Positions 17,513 through 26,539 of a DNA stretch of 64,000 nucleotides are shown here, piece by piece. Location of the stretch: the NCBI GenBank assembly GCA_052143655.1, contig JBKQSL010000445.1, positions 1-64,000 on the forward strand. The letters run 5' to 3'. Within the stretch, counting starts at the first letter, position 1. Every line of letters starts with the position of its first letter. Below the pieces are notes generated by a model. The model worked only from the letters and a program-made list of their open reading frames with translations, was not told where the DNA came from and did not search any database. The DNA is from CAVSUR01 sp052143655 (lineage in GTDB: Bacteria > Actinomycetota > Actinomycetes > Streptosporangiales > Streptosporangiaceae). The position numbers and the translations under genes were made by a program.

Positions 17513-18420
17513 GCATGTCCCGATCGGCGAAGAATTGCTTCAATCTTATTGTCAATCTTTAGCGCATCGATTGCCAAGGCAACCAGCTCATCAGGAGATT
17601 GATTGCGTATCTGATTCTTGACTTCCTCGAAATAGGAAACCTGTGAATGGGCCACCTTGAGGAGATTCATCAGGTATCGCTGTCGCGTGCTATGCCAATG
17701 GGCTGGCTCTACGCCCAGTGCTTCCTGGAAGATAACATCGAAGGCGGCCCAATACTCTCCCGCTGTTGGGCTCTTGCCATGATCGCGCGTAATTGCCTCG
17801 CTGGATTCCCAGATCGGGCGCGGATCAAATGAACCATGAACAGCATGCTCTGTCATGAAAGCCAAATGGGAGTAAGAGAGCAAGGCTACCTTGTATCGGA
17901 GTGCCTCCGCATACAGTCGGCTTGTCCCCTCAGGAAATCCTGCTACGGGACCCACCAGTAGCGCGTAATCGGCGTCGCGCCTCCAAGTGCTGAGGGCTTC
18001 AATCTTGTAATCTTTCGGATTGAGCGCAGTTCGCGATAGGCGAAATGCTTTAGCATCGATTACCAGGGAGTGCGCTGAAGATGATTCGCCGGTCCAGACT
18101 GCAGTAACATCCGCCGCGCCGGACCTCTCTTGATTAACAATCGTACTGTATCCAGCGCGCCTGAAACTGTCACCGACGAGGATATCCATAGCTTTGGCGT
18201 ACAGTTTTTCTTCAGAGGAATCATGATCATACGCCTCTGGTATAGCGCCAGCGCTGGTAAGAAGGTCCACAAGTGTGGTGCTGTCAACAGAGTTAATTAC
18301 CTCTGCAATCCTGCCAGCCTTCTCATCGAAGGACAAATCGCCAAGCTTCGAGAACTGATCGACCAAGCTCGGAAGGTCTGTAGTTGTGGCCATCCATCGC
18401 CCTTCGGCATCACTGGGCAT
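17473..18420 (-). CDS. HindIII-family type II restriction endonuclease
   Basis: A 315-residue protein, close to HindIII in length. The core has SLVIDAKAFRLSRTALNPKD, where the D-A-K carries the PD-(D/E)XK catalytic residues, and then TSRLYAEALRYKVALLSYSH, both strikingly like HindIII. It should cut double-stranded DNA at a short palindrome; AAGCTT is the obvious first guess from family, but specificity is not readable. The start at 18420 follows GGGG; a second ATG at 18393 is possible. Its 3' end overlaps the convergent methyltransferase gene. The DNA is AT-richer than the surroundings. The gene ends 140 bases before the right attachment repeat. Confidence 0.88.
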   Translation of the reverse strand: MPSDAEGRWMATTTDLPSLVDQFSKLGDLSFDEKAGRIAEVINSVDSTTLVDLLTSAGAIPEAYDHDSSEEKLYAKAMDILVGDSFRRAGYSTIVNQERSGAADVTAVWTGESSSAHSLVIDAKAFRLSRTALNPKDYKIEALSTWRRDADYALLVGPVAGFPEGTSRLYAEALRYKVALLSYSHLAFMTEHAVHGSFDPRPIWESSEAITRDHGKSPTAGEYWAAFDVIFQEALGVEPAHWHSTRQRYLMNLLKVAHSQVSYFEEVKNQIRNQSPDELVALAIDALKIDNKIEAILRRSGHAQALLDEIAEVEE

Positions 18421-18562
18421 CCGAAGCCCCGGTAGGCGTGACGCCTGAGGTTACCGCTGGAGACGCGAGGTATGTGGGACATCCGTGGGATGCTTCAGGC
18501 CTAACTTATGCTGAGATGACAGTCTCGCCTGCTCAGCGAGCGTGAAACTGGCGACGACGCGA

Positions 18563-18617
18563 CGGTCTGTAAAACCGTCGGCTCAGCCTACGTTGGTTCG
18601 AACCCAACACCTGCCAC
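18563..18617 (+). repeat. right attachment-site repeat (tRNA-Tyr 3' half)
   Basis: An exact 55-base copy of 3487-3541. The bases before it (gacgacgcga) are unrelated to tRNA-Tyr, so this is only the 3' half displaced from the original gene and marks the right edge of the AICE. Confidence 0.95.
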
Positions 18618-19843
18618 TACCAGCGGAAACGGCCCGTGACCGGGGGATTCTCCCGTCTCGCGGGCCGCTGTGCCTTGTGTCGTCTTGTGTCATCACCGGT
18701 CAGCGGACGTCGCTGTGCGGCAGTGGTTACGGACATATGGCGGACGGATCCAGGCGGAAGCAAGCGGTTCACCGAACCGCTTGCTTTCCCGGCCGCGACG
18801 GTCATCCGGCTCGGTGACGGGCTTGCAGGCCCGGGCATAACCGGTGCCAGGTGCGGCCAACGCATTTCCCCGCAGGCGTCGCGCCCGTCCTGATGGGCGG
18901 GCATTGGCATGAAGTCCCCTCGGAGCCGCGCCATCCGGCACGCCGGTGGATCACCGTCACGTGCCCAGGGTCGCAAGTCACGTGCACTGGGAGGCGTGGC
19001 CGCGATGGCCATGACCGACCGGCTCCAGGTCGGCCCGGTCCCCGCTGACCTCTGACTGACCTGACATATACGTGCGATGGACCCGGTGTGGGCCTGGTCG
19101 GCGGGTCCGGGCGCCCGCTGGAGGTCAAGTATGGCCGTCACCTGCACAATCCGGGTCACGCAATGGCGCCCCAGCCCTGCCCCAGCCCGGCTATTGTGAC
19201 GGCTCCGCGTTGACCTGCGGCGGCGCGCCCGCGGATTAAGAGTCCGAAATATCCTGCTATCTCCTCTAATGTTCTCTATCGGAGAGATACCGCGACTTGC
19301 CGTTTCATGCACCCGCCGGCCGAGCGTGATGCCGGGCGGTGCCGGGTGCTGACGGGTTGTACCGGGGCATACGAGCGACGGCGGAGCGACGGTGGATGTG
19401 CCGTTTCCGTCGCTCGGCGGCACCCGGCCCCCACCCTGCCGCGCGGGCTGCGGAACTTGCCCTTGCCGTGGACTCATCCGGCGTGGTCTTGTTTGGGGTG
19501 ACACGGCGTGTCGTGTGTGGCTGTGTGTGGTGCACGCGGGAGGGCCTGACGTGGGTGGCGCAGGGGAGAACTGGACGCCTTCGCGAGTCAGCTTTCGTGA
19601 ACCATCTGACGGAGAGCGCCGCCGCGCCGGTGCGGCTGTGGGGCGCGAATCGGCTGCTGCCAATTCCTTAACTCCGATTCCGGATGAGACGCCGAGACGT
19701 GGAGTGAGCTTCCGCCAGCCGCATGACTGGGACATCTCGGTGACGTGCGTGCTCGCGACGGACCTGCCGGAGACACCGGCGTGTTCCCGGCTGTCCATTC
19801 ATCAGGATGGCGGGCGTCACGGACCAGGTGAGAGAAGGACAAG
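18618..19843. other. non-coding spacer right of the AICE with remnants of attachment DNA
   Basis: More than 1.2 kb without a credible gene: frames are antisense pairs without ribosome sites. An imperfect hairpin (CGGCCCG at 18630 with CGGGCCG at 18661) just after the repeat may be the original tRNA terminator. A motif catatacgtgcgatgg near 19068 resembles motifs at 43525 and 44187. A 19-bp tRNA-Lys-like core is at 19228. Confidence 0.5.
19228..19246 (-). repeat. tRNA-Lys anticodon-region core, first copy
   Basis: CCCGCGGATTAAGAGTCCG equals 43817-43835. On the minus strand it reads as the anticodon stem-loop of tRNA-Lys (CTT), but the bases on both sides are not tRNA. The sequence to its right shows patchy likeness to the sequence right of the second copy (CTCCTCTA..., CCGCGACxTGCCG), so both look like the same arm of an attachment region. 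Confidence 0.6.
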
Positions 19844-20458
19844 ATGGGAAGCACGGAATCGGTGTCGGCTGATGTCGTCCGAAGGCTTGTGGCGAGGCAA
19901 CGTGCCCGTCTTCGCGTGCTGGCTGTGGTCGCTGTTGGTGCCCTGCTCCTGATCGCCGGGGTTGTCGCTCTCGCCGTGGCGGGTGCCACGCTTTCTGTGG
20001 CTGGCACGATAGCGGTGCCGTGCCTGATCCTGGTGGTGGTTGTTATCGCGGTGGCCGTCACGCGGCATCCGGAACGGCGGGCTGTGTTCTTGGATGATGC
20101 TGACGCCCGGGAGTATCTGGACCGGGTGGAGCCGATCGTCGCGCGTGTGGCAGGGGCACTGCACGTCGCTTCGCCGACCGTGCGGATCATCGACGACGAG
20201 GCGGCGAATGCCTTGTCTATCGGATCGGATCGCGATGGCAGCGTGGCGTATACGTCAGGCCTGCTCGATGAGGTCTCCGATGAGCGGCAACTCGAGGCGG
20301 TAACAGCTCACCTGGTCGCCCGTATGGCATGTGGTGACAACAACTTGGTGCTGTTCTCGTTCGCGCTGCTGGGCTGGGTGCTGGAGTTCTTGGGACTGCC
20401 CCGGGTTCAGTTGACTCCTTGCCTGTGAGGGTTCGTCCTCGCTGGAAGGATGATCAGC

Positions 20459-20743
20459 ATGCCGAAGGCTTTCCCCCTGGAGTTCCGCCGCGATGTGGTG
20501 GCCGTTGCCCGCAAGGGCGAGGCTCCGCTGTCGCAGATCGCCAAGGATTTCGGGATCTCGGAGTCCTGCCTGCACCGGTGGCTCAAGCTGGCGGACGTCG
20601 ATGACGGCGTCCGCCCGGGCGTGACCTCGGAGGAGTCGAAGGAGCTCCGCGAGCTGCGCCGCCGGAACAAGGTGCTGGAGACCGAGAACGAGATCCTGCG
20701 CCGGGCGGCGGCGTACTTCGCCCGGGACATCGCCCCAAAATGA
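20459..20743 (+). CDS. IS3 OrfA, helix-turn-helix transposase subunit
   Basis: Ninety-four residues from MPKAFPLEFRRDVVAVARKG after GGAAGG. The HTH is LSQIAKDFGISESCLHRWLK, followed by a leucine-zipper-like helix (LRRRNKVLETENEILRRAAA) used for dimerisation. OrfA recognises the ends of the element and is fused to OrfB by -1 frameshifting; the end of the gene has AAAATGA, a typical slippery place where the OrfB ATG overlaps the stop. Confidence 0.9.
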   Translation: MPKAFPLEFRRDVVAVARKGEAPLSQIAKDFGISESCLHRWLKLADVDDGVRPGVTSEESKELRELRRRNKVLETENEILRRAAAYFARDIAPK

Positions 20744-21608
20744 CGTACCCGCTGGTCCTTGACCTTGCCGCCGACGGCGTTCCCGTTGCGGTGACCTGCC
20801 GGGTGCTGGGCTTCTCCACGCAGGCGTTCTACAAGTGGAAGAAGGATCCTGTCTGCCAGCGTGACTGGGACGACGCGCACCTGATCAACGCCGCCCTGGA
20901 CATCCACCACGATGATCCGGCGTTCGGCTACCGGCTCGTCGCCGACGAGTTGCCGGCCCGCGGCATCACTGCCGGGGAGAACCGGGTCGCGCGGCTGTGC
21001 TCCCAGCAGCAGATCTGGTCCGCGTTCGCCAAGCGCCGCGGCCTGGCCCGAAAGGCCGGGCCGCCCGTCCACGACGATCTGGTCCAGCGCCAGTTCACCG
21101 CGCAGGCCCGGATCAGATCTGGCTGACCGACATCACCGAGCACCCCACCGCCGAGGGCAAGCTCTACCTGTGCGCGCTGAAAGACGTGTGCTCAGGCCGG
21201 ATCGTCGGTTACTCCATGGACGCCCGGATGACATCGAGCCTGGCCGTGTCCGCGCTGCGGAACGCCATCGCCCTGCGTTCGCCGGCGGGAACGGTCGTGG
21301 TCCACTCTGACAGGGGCAGCCAGTTCCGGTCCCGCGCCTACGTCCGGACCCTGGCCAGCAACGGCCTGACCGGATCAATGGGCCGGGTCGGGGCATGCGG
21401 GGACAATGCGGCCATGGAATCGTTCTTCTCCTTGCTCCAGAAGAACGTCCTGGACCGCCAGCGCTGGGCAACCCGCGAGGAACTCCGGCTCGCGATCATC
21501 ACCTGGATCGAGCGCACCTACCACCGCCGCAGGCGCCAGCGCCGCCTCGGAAAGCTCACCCCGGTCGAATATGAAATGATCCACGCAACGACCGCTCACG
21601 CGGCCTGA
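20740..21608 (+). pseudogene. IS3 OrfB, DDE transposase with frame break
   Basis: The first part (20740-21126) has the HTH_21 region (FGYRLVADELPARGITAGEN) and stops early. The remainder in the next frame holds the catalytic rve core: Asp in WLTDITEHPT, Asp in VVHSDRGSQF and Glu in NAAMESFFSLLQK. Adding one C to CCC at 21107-21109 would join them as QFTAQAPDQIWLTD, the normal family reading. Either the copy is dead or one base was lost in the assembly. Confidence 0.85.
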
Positions 21609-23302
21609 CCCCGCACACCCCGCGAGTCAACAGAAGCGGGGGCAGTCCCCTTCGATGCCGTTGTGATGCGGCTGGTCAGGTGGTTGCGGAAGCTCGGCAA
21701 CAGATGCGTTGGGTTCGCCCTGCACCGCGATACAGGGTACCGGGAAGACGAACCCTCTTTCTACGCACGCCTGGCCTTGTTCGTCTTCGCCCTGGCATTC
21801 GGTATCGAGTTGCTGCTGGTGGCCCTCGCCCTGTTCATCGTCGGCGGCGCGCTCGCGGTTGTCGCGATCGCGACGCTGAAGGGCCTTGGGCGGCAGCGGA
21901 TGCGTTTCGCCGACGCGCTCGCCGCGCGCCTGGCAGGTTCGCCGGAGACGATGTGCGCGGCCCTGACCGTGCTCGGCGGCCATCCGACCGAACTCGCCCG
22001 GGGCGGCGCGCTGCTGCAGGATCTCTGCATCGCTGGCCCCCAGCCCCAGCCGGGCTATGTCGAGTACGTACCGCGCATCCCGGCTCGGCTCGCCTGGCTA
22101 AGGTCTGGCGACGCCAGTAGAGATGCCGGGCTCCTGGCTCCTCTTTTCTCAGCAGGAGCCTTAGCCGTGGTAGCTGGCCTGCTGGGAGTCGCCGTCGCCT
22201 TGGTGCCCTACGGACAGCGGGGCGTACCCGCCCAGGGGACGACCCTCCCCGCGACAGCGGCCGGCACCGGCAACGGTACGGTGGCGCAGGCGCAGGCGCA
22301 ACAGCCCGCCACGACTGGGACCAGCCCGGCCGGCACAGGGCCAACCGCACCTGGCCAGACCCCGTCACCATCCGGAACGAGCCCATCCAGCGCGTCCTCA
22401 CCCGGCGCCTCCTCCGGAGGCCGTCCCGGGGCCGGCGGTTCCCCGGCCGGTGGGTCGCCATCCAGCGAGCCGCCAACCACTCCGGGTGGCGTCACCGCAA
22501 CTCCAAACGGTCAGTACACGATCACCGTTACCTGGGCGAACAACGCTTCTAACGCCGAAGGCTTTGATGTCGACAATGGCTGCCCAGCAGGCAGCTGCGC
22601 GCCGGGTGCCACCCTCGCCAGGACTACCCGGCTGACAACCTCAACTAGCTTCACGGTCACACCAGGGACCTACCAGTGCTTCCGGGCACGGGCGTTCGAC
22701 ACTGCGGGCGCGTCGGCATGGTCAGGATACGGATGCGCGTCCACGCCGGACTTCACCGTTCCCGGCACCCAGAAGTGGACAGACACCGGAGTCACCCTCA
22801 CCGCAGGTGACACCCTGGGCATCACCGCCGCCGGACAGGTATACATCGACCCGTCGTATCCGCAGGGACCCGACGGGGATCCGTCATGCACCCCCGCGGT
22901 CAACTACAGCGCGGCAAGCGCCACGTTCCCCGCCCCGAACCTGGCATGCTGGTCCTTGGTCGGCCGCATCGGCAACGGGCCGCCATTTGAAGTTGGCAGT
23001 TCCACCTCCGTGACAGCTTCCTCAGGACGGCTCTACCTGGGCGTTAACGACGGCGACTTCTCTGACAATTCGGGTAGCTGGAATGTGCGTATCAAAATCG
23101 GTGGCCTGCCGCCGTCTCCCTAACGCGGCTGGAACCGCCCCAGGTGACTGCGGTGATGCCGTGGCGGCGCATGTGCTCGCGGTTGGCGGCGGAGTATGCC
23201 TTGTCGCCACACGGTGGCAGGGGGGCGGGGCCGTCGTTTGCGGTGCTGGCTGTTTACTACAGGGGCCGCGTAGCGGACAGCCCGGGTATGGGTTTCCGAA
23301 TA

Positions 23303-23986
23303 TCAGCCTTCCCCGGCGGTCACGCTTCCCGTCACTACTGGCTCGTCCCACAGGATGACCGGCCGCTCATAGATGCGTGCATACCAGTGGCCGTTCACCG
23401 CCCCATTCCATTTCCATCCACGGTTGGTCAGCAGCCAGTCGAGGTGCGCTAGAGCGTTCTCTGCTTCGGCACGGTTGTCGCCCAGGCCATAAATATCCTC
23501 GGCTGCTCTTTCCGGATCCAGGTGGTCCAGGGTAATGTTGTGCCGCGCCTCATTGAGGAATCCCGAAGAAGCAACAGTCTCGGATGCCGCGCCAGGGGCT
23601 TCATCACGTACCGCGGCGAATGTGAAATGAGAGATAGCCCCGCGTTTCACGAGCCTGGACAGCGCCATCCGCTGCCAGTGGAAACCACCCATGGTGGCCT
23701 CGACCTCACACGTCTCAAACGTTTCCCGGCGCACTGGATACCACTGGCCGGTTTCCTGATCCTGCCATTGTGATCGGTCATCAGAGTACTTCCCGAACCC
23801 TTCCGAATCGTCTGAGGCTGACTGGCCGCGCTTAGCCAGAGCGGCGACCCCGGCGACGATCGATGCGATCAGGAATACGCTCAGCCACCACACTATCCTC
23901 GCGAAGAACCACGCGATCCGGAAACCGAGAGTGAATATGTTTCCAATTAATTTACCCTGCTCGTATCCTTCTCGATATGACGACAT
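23303..23986 (-). CDS. uncharacterised membrane protein
   Basis: A 227-residue protein with GGAG before the ATG. Residues 14-52 are hydrophobic (IFTLGFRIAWFFARIVWWLS, VFLIASIVAGVAALA), one or two membrane helices. The remaining 170 residues are soluble and aromatic-rich, with GQWYPVRRETFETCEVEATM and a C-terminal WKWNGAVNGHWYARIYERP. No family recognised. It converges with the M48-like gene and is divergent from the regulator at 24312. Codon use and composition are even along the gene, which supports it being real. Confidence 0.7.
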   Translation of the reverse strand: MSSYREGYEQGKLIGNIFTLGFRIAWFFARIVWWLSVFLIASIVAGVAALAKRGQSASDDSEGFGKYSDDRSQWQDQETGQWYPVRRETFETCEVEATMGGFHWQRMALSRLVKRGAISHFTFAAVRDEAPGAASETVASSGFLNEARHNITLDHLDPERAAEDIYGLGDNRAEAENALAHLDWLLTNRGWKWNGAVNGHWYARIYERPVILWDEPVVTGSVTAGEG

Positions 23987-24311
23987 CCGAGGCTCCTTTC
24001 ACCGGCCTACTCGACGCTGAATGTGAGCGACGACCTGCCCGCGGCGAAGCGCAGATGGTCATCTGAACTAGTCCGGTCACCTTGGGTCCCGGATCGCCGC
24101 AGCGCGGCTACTTGTCGCTCATGGCCAGGGAGCCGCCGCCTGGCTGCCAGCCGTTCACCGGATCGTTGAGATGTCTGAGGTGAGCCACGCATCCGCTCTT
24201 CCCCCCGGTGCGCCGACATCATTACCATGTTAAGTGTGCGGTGCTCCCTGGAAATGGTCCAGAGAAAACGGCACTCCAGGACGGATTGGAAACAGGAAAC
24301 CCGGTGATCCA
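23987..24311. other. divergent intergenic region
   Basis: These 325 bases lie between the minus-strand membrane gene and the plus-strand XRE gene. No gene or clear promoter is seen. The right half is less GC-rich (tgttaagtgtgcggtgc near 24227), as expected of a promoter region. Confidence 0.4.
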
Positions 24312-25604
24312 ATGCGGCAGATGGGGGAAGGATTCGGCGAGGAGCTGCGGCGCCGGCGGATGGCGGCCGGCCTGTCCTTGCGTGATCTCGCGGCGCTGGT
24401 GCACTACAGCCGGGGCTATCTGAGCAAGGTAGAAACCAGGCATGCACCAGCGGGCGTCCAGCTCGCGCGCCTGTGTGATGCGGCGTTGCATGCTGGTGGT
24501 GAGCTCGTTGCGCTGGCAGTACAGGACCAGCGTCAGCCGCCGGTCACCGGTGATTACTCAGGGGCCGTCTGGGCCATGACCGCAGGCCGGGGAGCGGGTA
24601 ACGGCGTCAGCATCTGGCCCGGCAGGGAACTGGGCACCGATGGATGCGCCTCCCCAGCCAGGTTCCCGCAGCCTGCCCCAGGCCCGCCCAGCGGGGACCA
24701 GGTGGAGACCATCGCAGCCTCCTTTGACTTCTTGTTAGAGCAGCTCCGCGTAGTTGGCCAGCGGGTGAGCCCTGGAGTCGCGCTGCCTGCACTGGTTGCC
24801 CAGGCCCATACTCTGCGGGATCTTGCCAATCTGGCTACCGGTGTTGACCAGGCGGCGCTGCTCAGGCTGGCAGCGCAGTACGCGGAGTACACCGGCTGGA
24901 TGATGCAGGAAGCGGGGGATGAGAGCGCCGCCTTGTGGTGGACCAGCCAGGCTGCCCAATTCGCCGCTGCGGGCGGCGACCTTGTTATGGGTGTCTATGC
25001 GCTAGTCCGGCGTTCGCTGATATGCCTCTATCAAGAGGACCACCAGCAGACCATCCACCTGGCTCAGCTCGCACAGGCAGACGTATCGGCCCCGGCCCGG
25101 GTGCGCGGTTTGGCCGCCCTCAGGGAAGCGCAAGGGCACGCCCTGGCCGGCGCGTCCGGCGAATGTCATCGTGCTCTGGATCGGGCGCGGGCATGCCTTG
25201 CGCAAGCCGGGCAGGAGAGCGAATCCCCGGTCCTGGGCACCTCGACTGTGCCTGACCCCGCCGCGATGGCCGCCGGGTGGTGCCTGCATGACCTCGGCCA
25301 CCCCGAGGAAGCGATAGCCATCCTGGGCCGGGAGATCGCTCGCATCCCCCTACTGGCACACCGATCCCGTGTCCGATACGCGGCCCGCCGGGCCCTGGCC
25401 CAGGCCACGGCTGGTGACGTGCCCGGGGCCTGCCAGCTCACCAGTGGCTTCCTCCCCGAGGCCCGTGACGTTGCCTCAGCGACCGTCCGGGTGGATCTGC
25501 GGCGGCTCGCCCGGGTGCTGGGCCGCTGGCCCTCGAATCCCGCTGTCCGTGACATTCAGCCCGCGCTCACCAGCGTCATCGCCGCTGGCCGAGCGGCCAC
25601 TTAA
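24312..25604 (+). CDS. XRE regulator with TPR-like repeats
   Basis: About 430 residues from MRQMGEGFGEELRRRRMAAG; an AGGAAAC lies 11 bases upstream, and longer starts to 24234 look non-coding. Residues 8-65 are a helix-turn-helix (LSLRDLAALVHYSRGYLSKVE). Residues 150-430 are helical TPR-like repeats (AALWWTSQAAQFAAAGGDLV, AAGWCLHDLGHPEEAIAILG). This is the architecture of many actinomycete regulators that answer to peptides or partner proteins. It ends 32 bases before the TIR gene in the same direction and is probably the regulator of that operon. Confidence 0.85.
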   Translation: MRQMGEGFGEELRRRRMAAGLSLRDLAALVHYSRGYLSKVETRHAPAGVQLARLCDAALHAGGELVALAVQDQRQPPVTGDYSGAVWAMTAGRGAGNGVSIWPGRELGTDGCASPARFPQPAPGPPSGDQVETIAASFDFLLEQLRVVGQRVSPGVALPALVAQAHTLRDLANLATGVDQAALLRLAAQYAEYTGWMMQEAGDESAALWWTSQAAQFAAAGGDLVMGVYALVRRSLICLYQEDHQQTIHLAQLAQADVSAPARVRGLAALREAQGHALAGASGECHRALDRARACLAQAGQESESPVLGTSTVPDPAAMAAGWCLHDLGHPEEAIAILGREIARIPLLAHRSRVRYAARRALAQATAGDVPGACQLTSGFLPEARDVASATVRVDLRRLARVLGRWPSNPAVRDIQPALTSVIAAGRAAT

Positions 25605-25636
25605 CACCGCCCCGGCGAGGAAAGCAGGCAATCATC

Positions 25637-26374
25637 ATGGCCAGCATCTTCATCAACTTCCGCAACCGGGACGGCGACTGGACCGCCCAGGCTCTCCGGG
25701 ACACCCTCGCAGGGCGGTTCGGCGCTGAGGAGGTGTTCCTCTCTAGTGCCTCCATCCCGCCCGCGACTTATTTCGACGATGAGATGTTGCGCCAGGCAGG
25801 TAACTGCCAGGTGCTGCTGGCCCTGATCGGGCCGCAGTGGCTCACGGTTACCGACCCGGACGGGCGTCCCAAGCTGGGGGCACCTAGCGACTGGGTATCC
25901 CGGGAGATCGCGACCGCGCTGACCGCTGGCCGGCGGGTGATCCCCGTCCTGCTGGACGGTGCCAGCCACCCCCAGGCGAGTGAGCTGCCACCCCAGATCG
26001 CCGCGCTGGCCAGACTGCAGGGCCGCCGTCTGGACCGCCCCCGGTACGCGGCCGATGCGGAGGCGCTGGTGCGGGACCTCAAGGCGCTGATCCCGGACCT
26101 GCATGAAAAGCACCCGGGACCGGCGGAGCGGCGGGGGGCTGACGTCCGTGTCACCGTTGGGCGCTCAGATGGGCAGGTGGCAGGCGTCAGCATGCCTGAC
26201 GGGGGCCACTTCGACGGCCGCGTGGACGTGAAGGTCGACCAGGCAGGCCACGACAGCAGGATCGTCGGGATGGAAAAACTCGGCGGCCAAAAAAAAGTTC
26301 CAGCGGAACTGCTGGCTCACCCGGTCAGCGGGCCGCTTCCCGGTGGTGGCGGTACGGGCTCCCCGCCGCCCTAA
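25637..26374 (+). CDS. TIR-domain protein, possibly with a frameshift-encoded membrane tail
   Basis: The 245-residue frame has GAGGAAAGCAGG before the ATG. Residues 1-150 are a TIR domain: MASIFINFRNRDGDWTAQAL, VFLSSASIPPATYFDDEM, CQVLLALIGPQWL and SREIATAL. The Glu in the third or fourth of these positions is the candidate NAD-cleaving residue. Residues 165-215 are a short beta-rich linker. At an A8 run (26289-26296) a shift of -1 opens a second frame to 26523 that encodes a convincing membrane helix (LNVLLGILVAILINVVTAGG), while the zero frame ends in a low-complexity GGGGTGSPPP. I think the -1 product is the intended one, made either by programmed slippage or because an A was lost. The gene precedes the NTPase/WD40 gene by 16 bases in the long form. 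Confidence 0.85.
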   Translation: MASIFINFRNRDGDWTAQALRDTLAGRFGAEEVFLSSASIPPATYFDDEMLRQAGNCQVLLALIGPQWLTVTDPDGRPKLGAPSDWVSREIATALTAGRRVIPVLLDGASHPQASELPPQIAALARLQGRRLDRPRYAADAEALVRDLKALIPDLHEKHPGPAERRGADVRVTVGRSDGQVAGVSMPDGGHFDGRVDVKVDQAGHDSRIVGMEKLGGQKKVPAELLAHPVSGPLPGGGGTGSPPP

Positions 26375-26523
26375 ATGTGCTGCTGGGCATTCTCGTGGCA
26401 ATCCTGATCAATGTCGTCACAGCGGGCGGTACAGGCATAGCCTCCATCGCCGGTCTGGGGGCGGCAGCCATCGGCTGGGCCGGCTGGGAAGCCTGGCGGT
26501 CGGCGTCGTCCAGGGCCAGCTGA
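26289..26523 (+). other. A8 slippery run and -1 frame encoding a transmembrane tail of the TIR protein
   Basis: After CAAAAAAAAG the -1 frame reads SSSGTAGSPGQRAASRWWRY and then a hydrophobic stretch followed by GLGAAAIGWAGWEAWRSASS and TGA at 26521-26523. No start codon with a ribosome site begins this frame separately. Composition is coding-like throughout, and the distance to the next gene becomes 16 bases, which fits an operon. Confidence 0.6.
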
Positions 26524-26539
26524 CCGGCCCGAGCGCAGG

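Larger units (their letters stand above)
3487..18617 (-). mobile_element. pSAM2-like AICE integrated in tRNA-Tyr
   Basis: The region between the two 55-bp repeats holds the standard AICE set on the minus strand: integrase, excisionase, RepSA-type initiator, TraB-type DNA translocase, Pra-like activator and GntR/UTRA repressor. Such elements excise, replicate as circles and transfer double-stranded DNA between mycelia using only TraB. All core genes look intact, so the element may still be mobile. The cargo sits at both ends: an NTPase/TPR gene beside the left end, and a nucleotide/sugar-phosphatase pair plus a restriction-modification pair at the right end. Short similar motifs just inside the ends (tacgtgggat near 3650; tatgtgggac and tccgtgggat near 18472-18490) could be integrase arm sites. 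Confidence 0.93.
20392..21649 (+). mobile_element. IS3-family insertion sequence
   Basis: The 1258-bp element has terminal inverted repeats (left GGGACTGCCCCGGGTTCAG, right end the complement of GGGACTGCCCCCGCTTCTG), sharing GTTGACTC further in. It is flanked by CTT at 20389-20391 and 21650-21652, the 3-bp duplication typical of IS3. It encodes OrfA and OrfB with a one-base-type overlap (ATGA). Because OrfB has a frame break, this copy is probably unable to move by itself unless the break is a sequencing fault. Confidence 0.9.
19844..23123 (+). pseudogene. M48 protease-like membrane protein with lectin-like C-terminus, split by IS3
   Basis: Codons 19844-20391 and 21653-23123 join in frame if the IS and one CTT duplication are removed, giving about 672 residues. 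The start has AGAAGGACAAG before ATG. Residues 25-75 hold two membrane helices. The M48-like domain follows (VRIIDDEAANALSIG, VAYTSGLLDEVSDERQLEAV), but the zinc motif HExxH is HLVAR, so the enzyme was probably inactive before disruption. After two more membrane helices (FYARLALFVFALAFGIELLL) and MRFADALAARLAG, there is a Pro/Ser/Gly linker, an Fn3-like domain (VTVTWANNASNAEGFDVDNG type) and a C-terminal domain like PA-IL lectins (LVGRIGNGPPF, LYLGVNDGDFSDNSG). Both halves remain open frames. Function unknown; cell-surface binding is suggested by the tail. Confidence 0.8.

Noticed and set aside
18563..18617. Second tRNA-Tyr gene
   Set aside because: Only the 3' half is present; the preceding bases cannot form the acceptor, D arm or 5' half.
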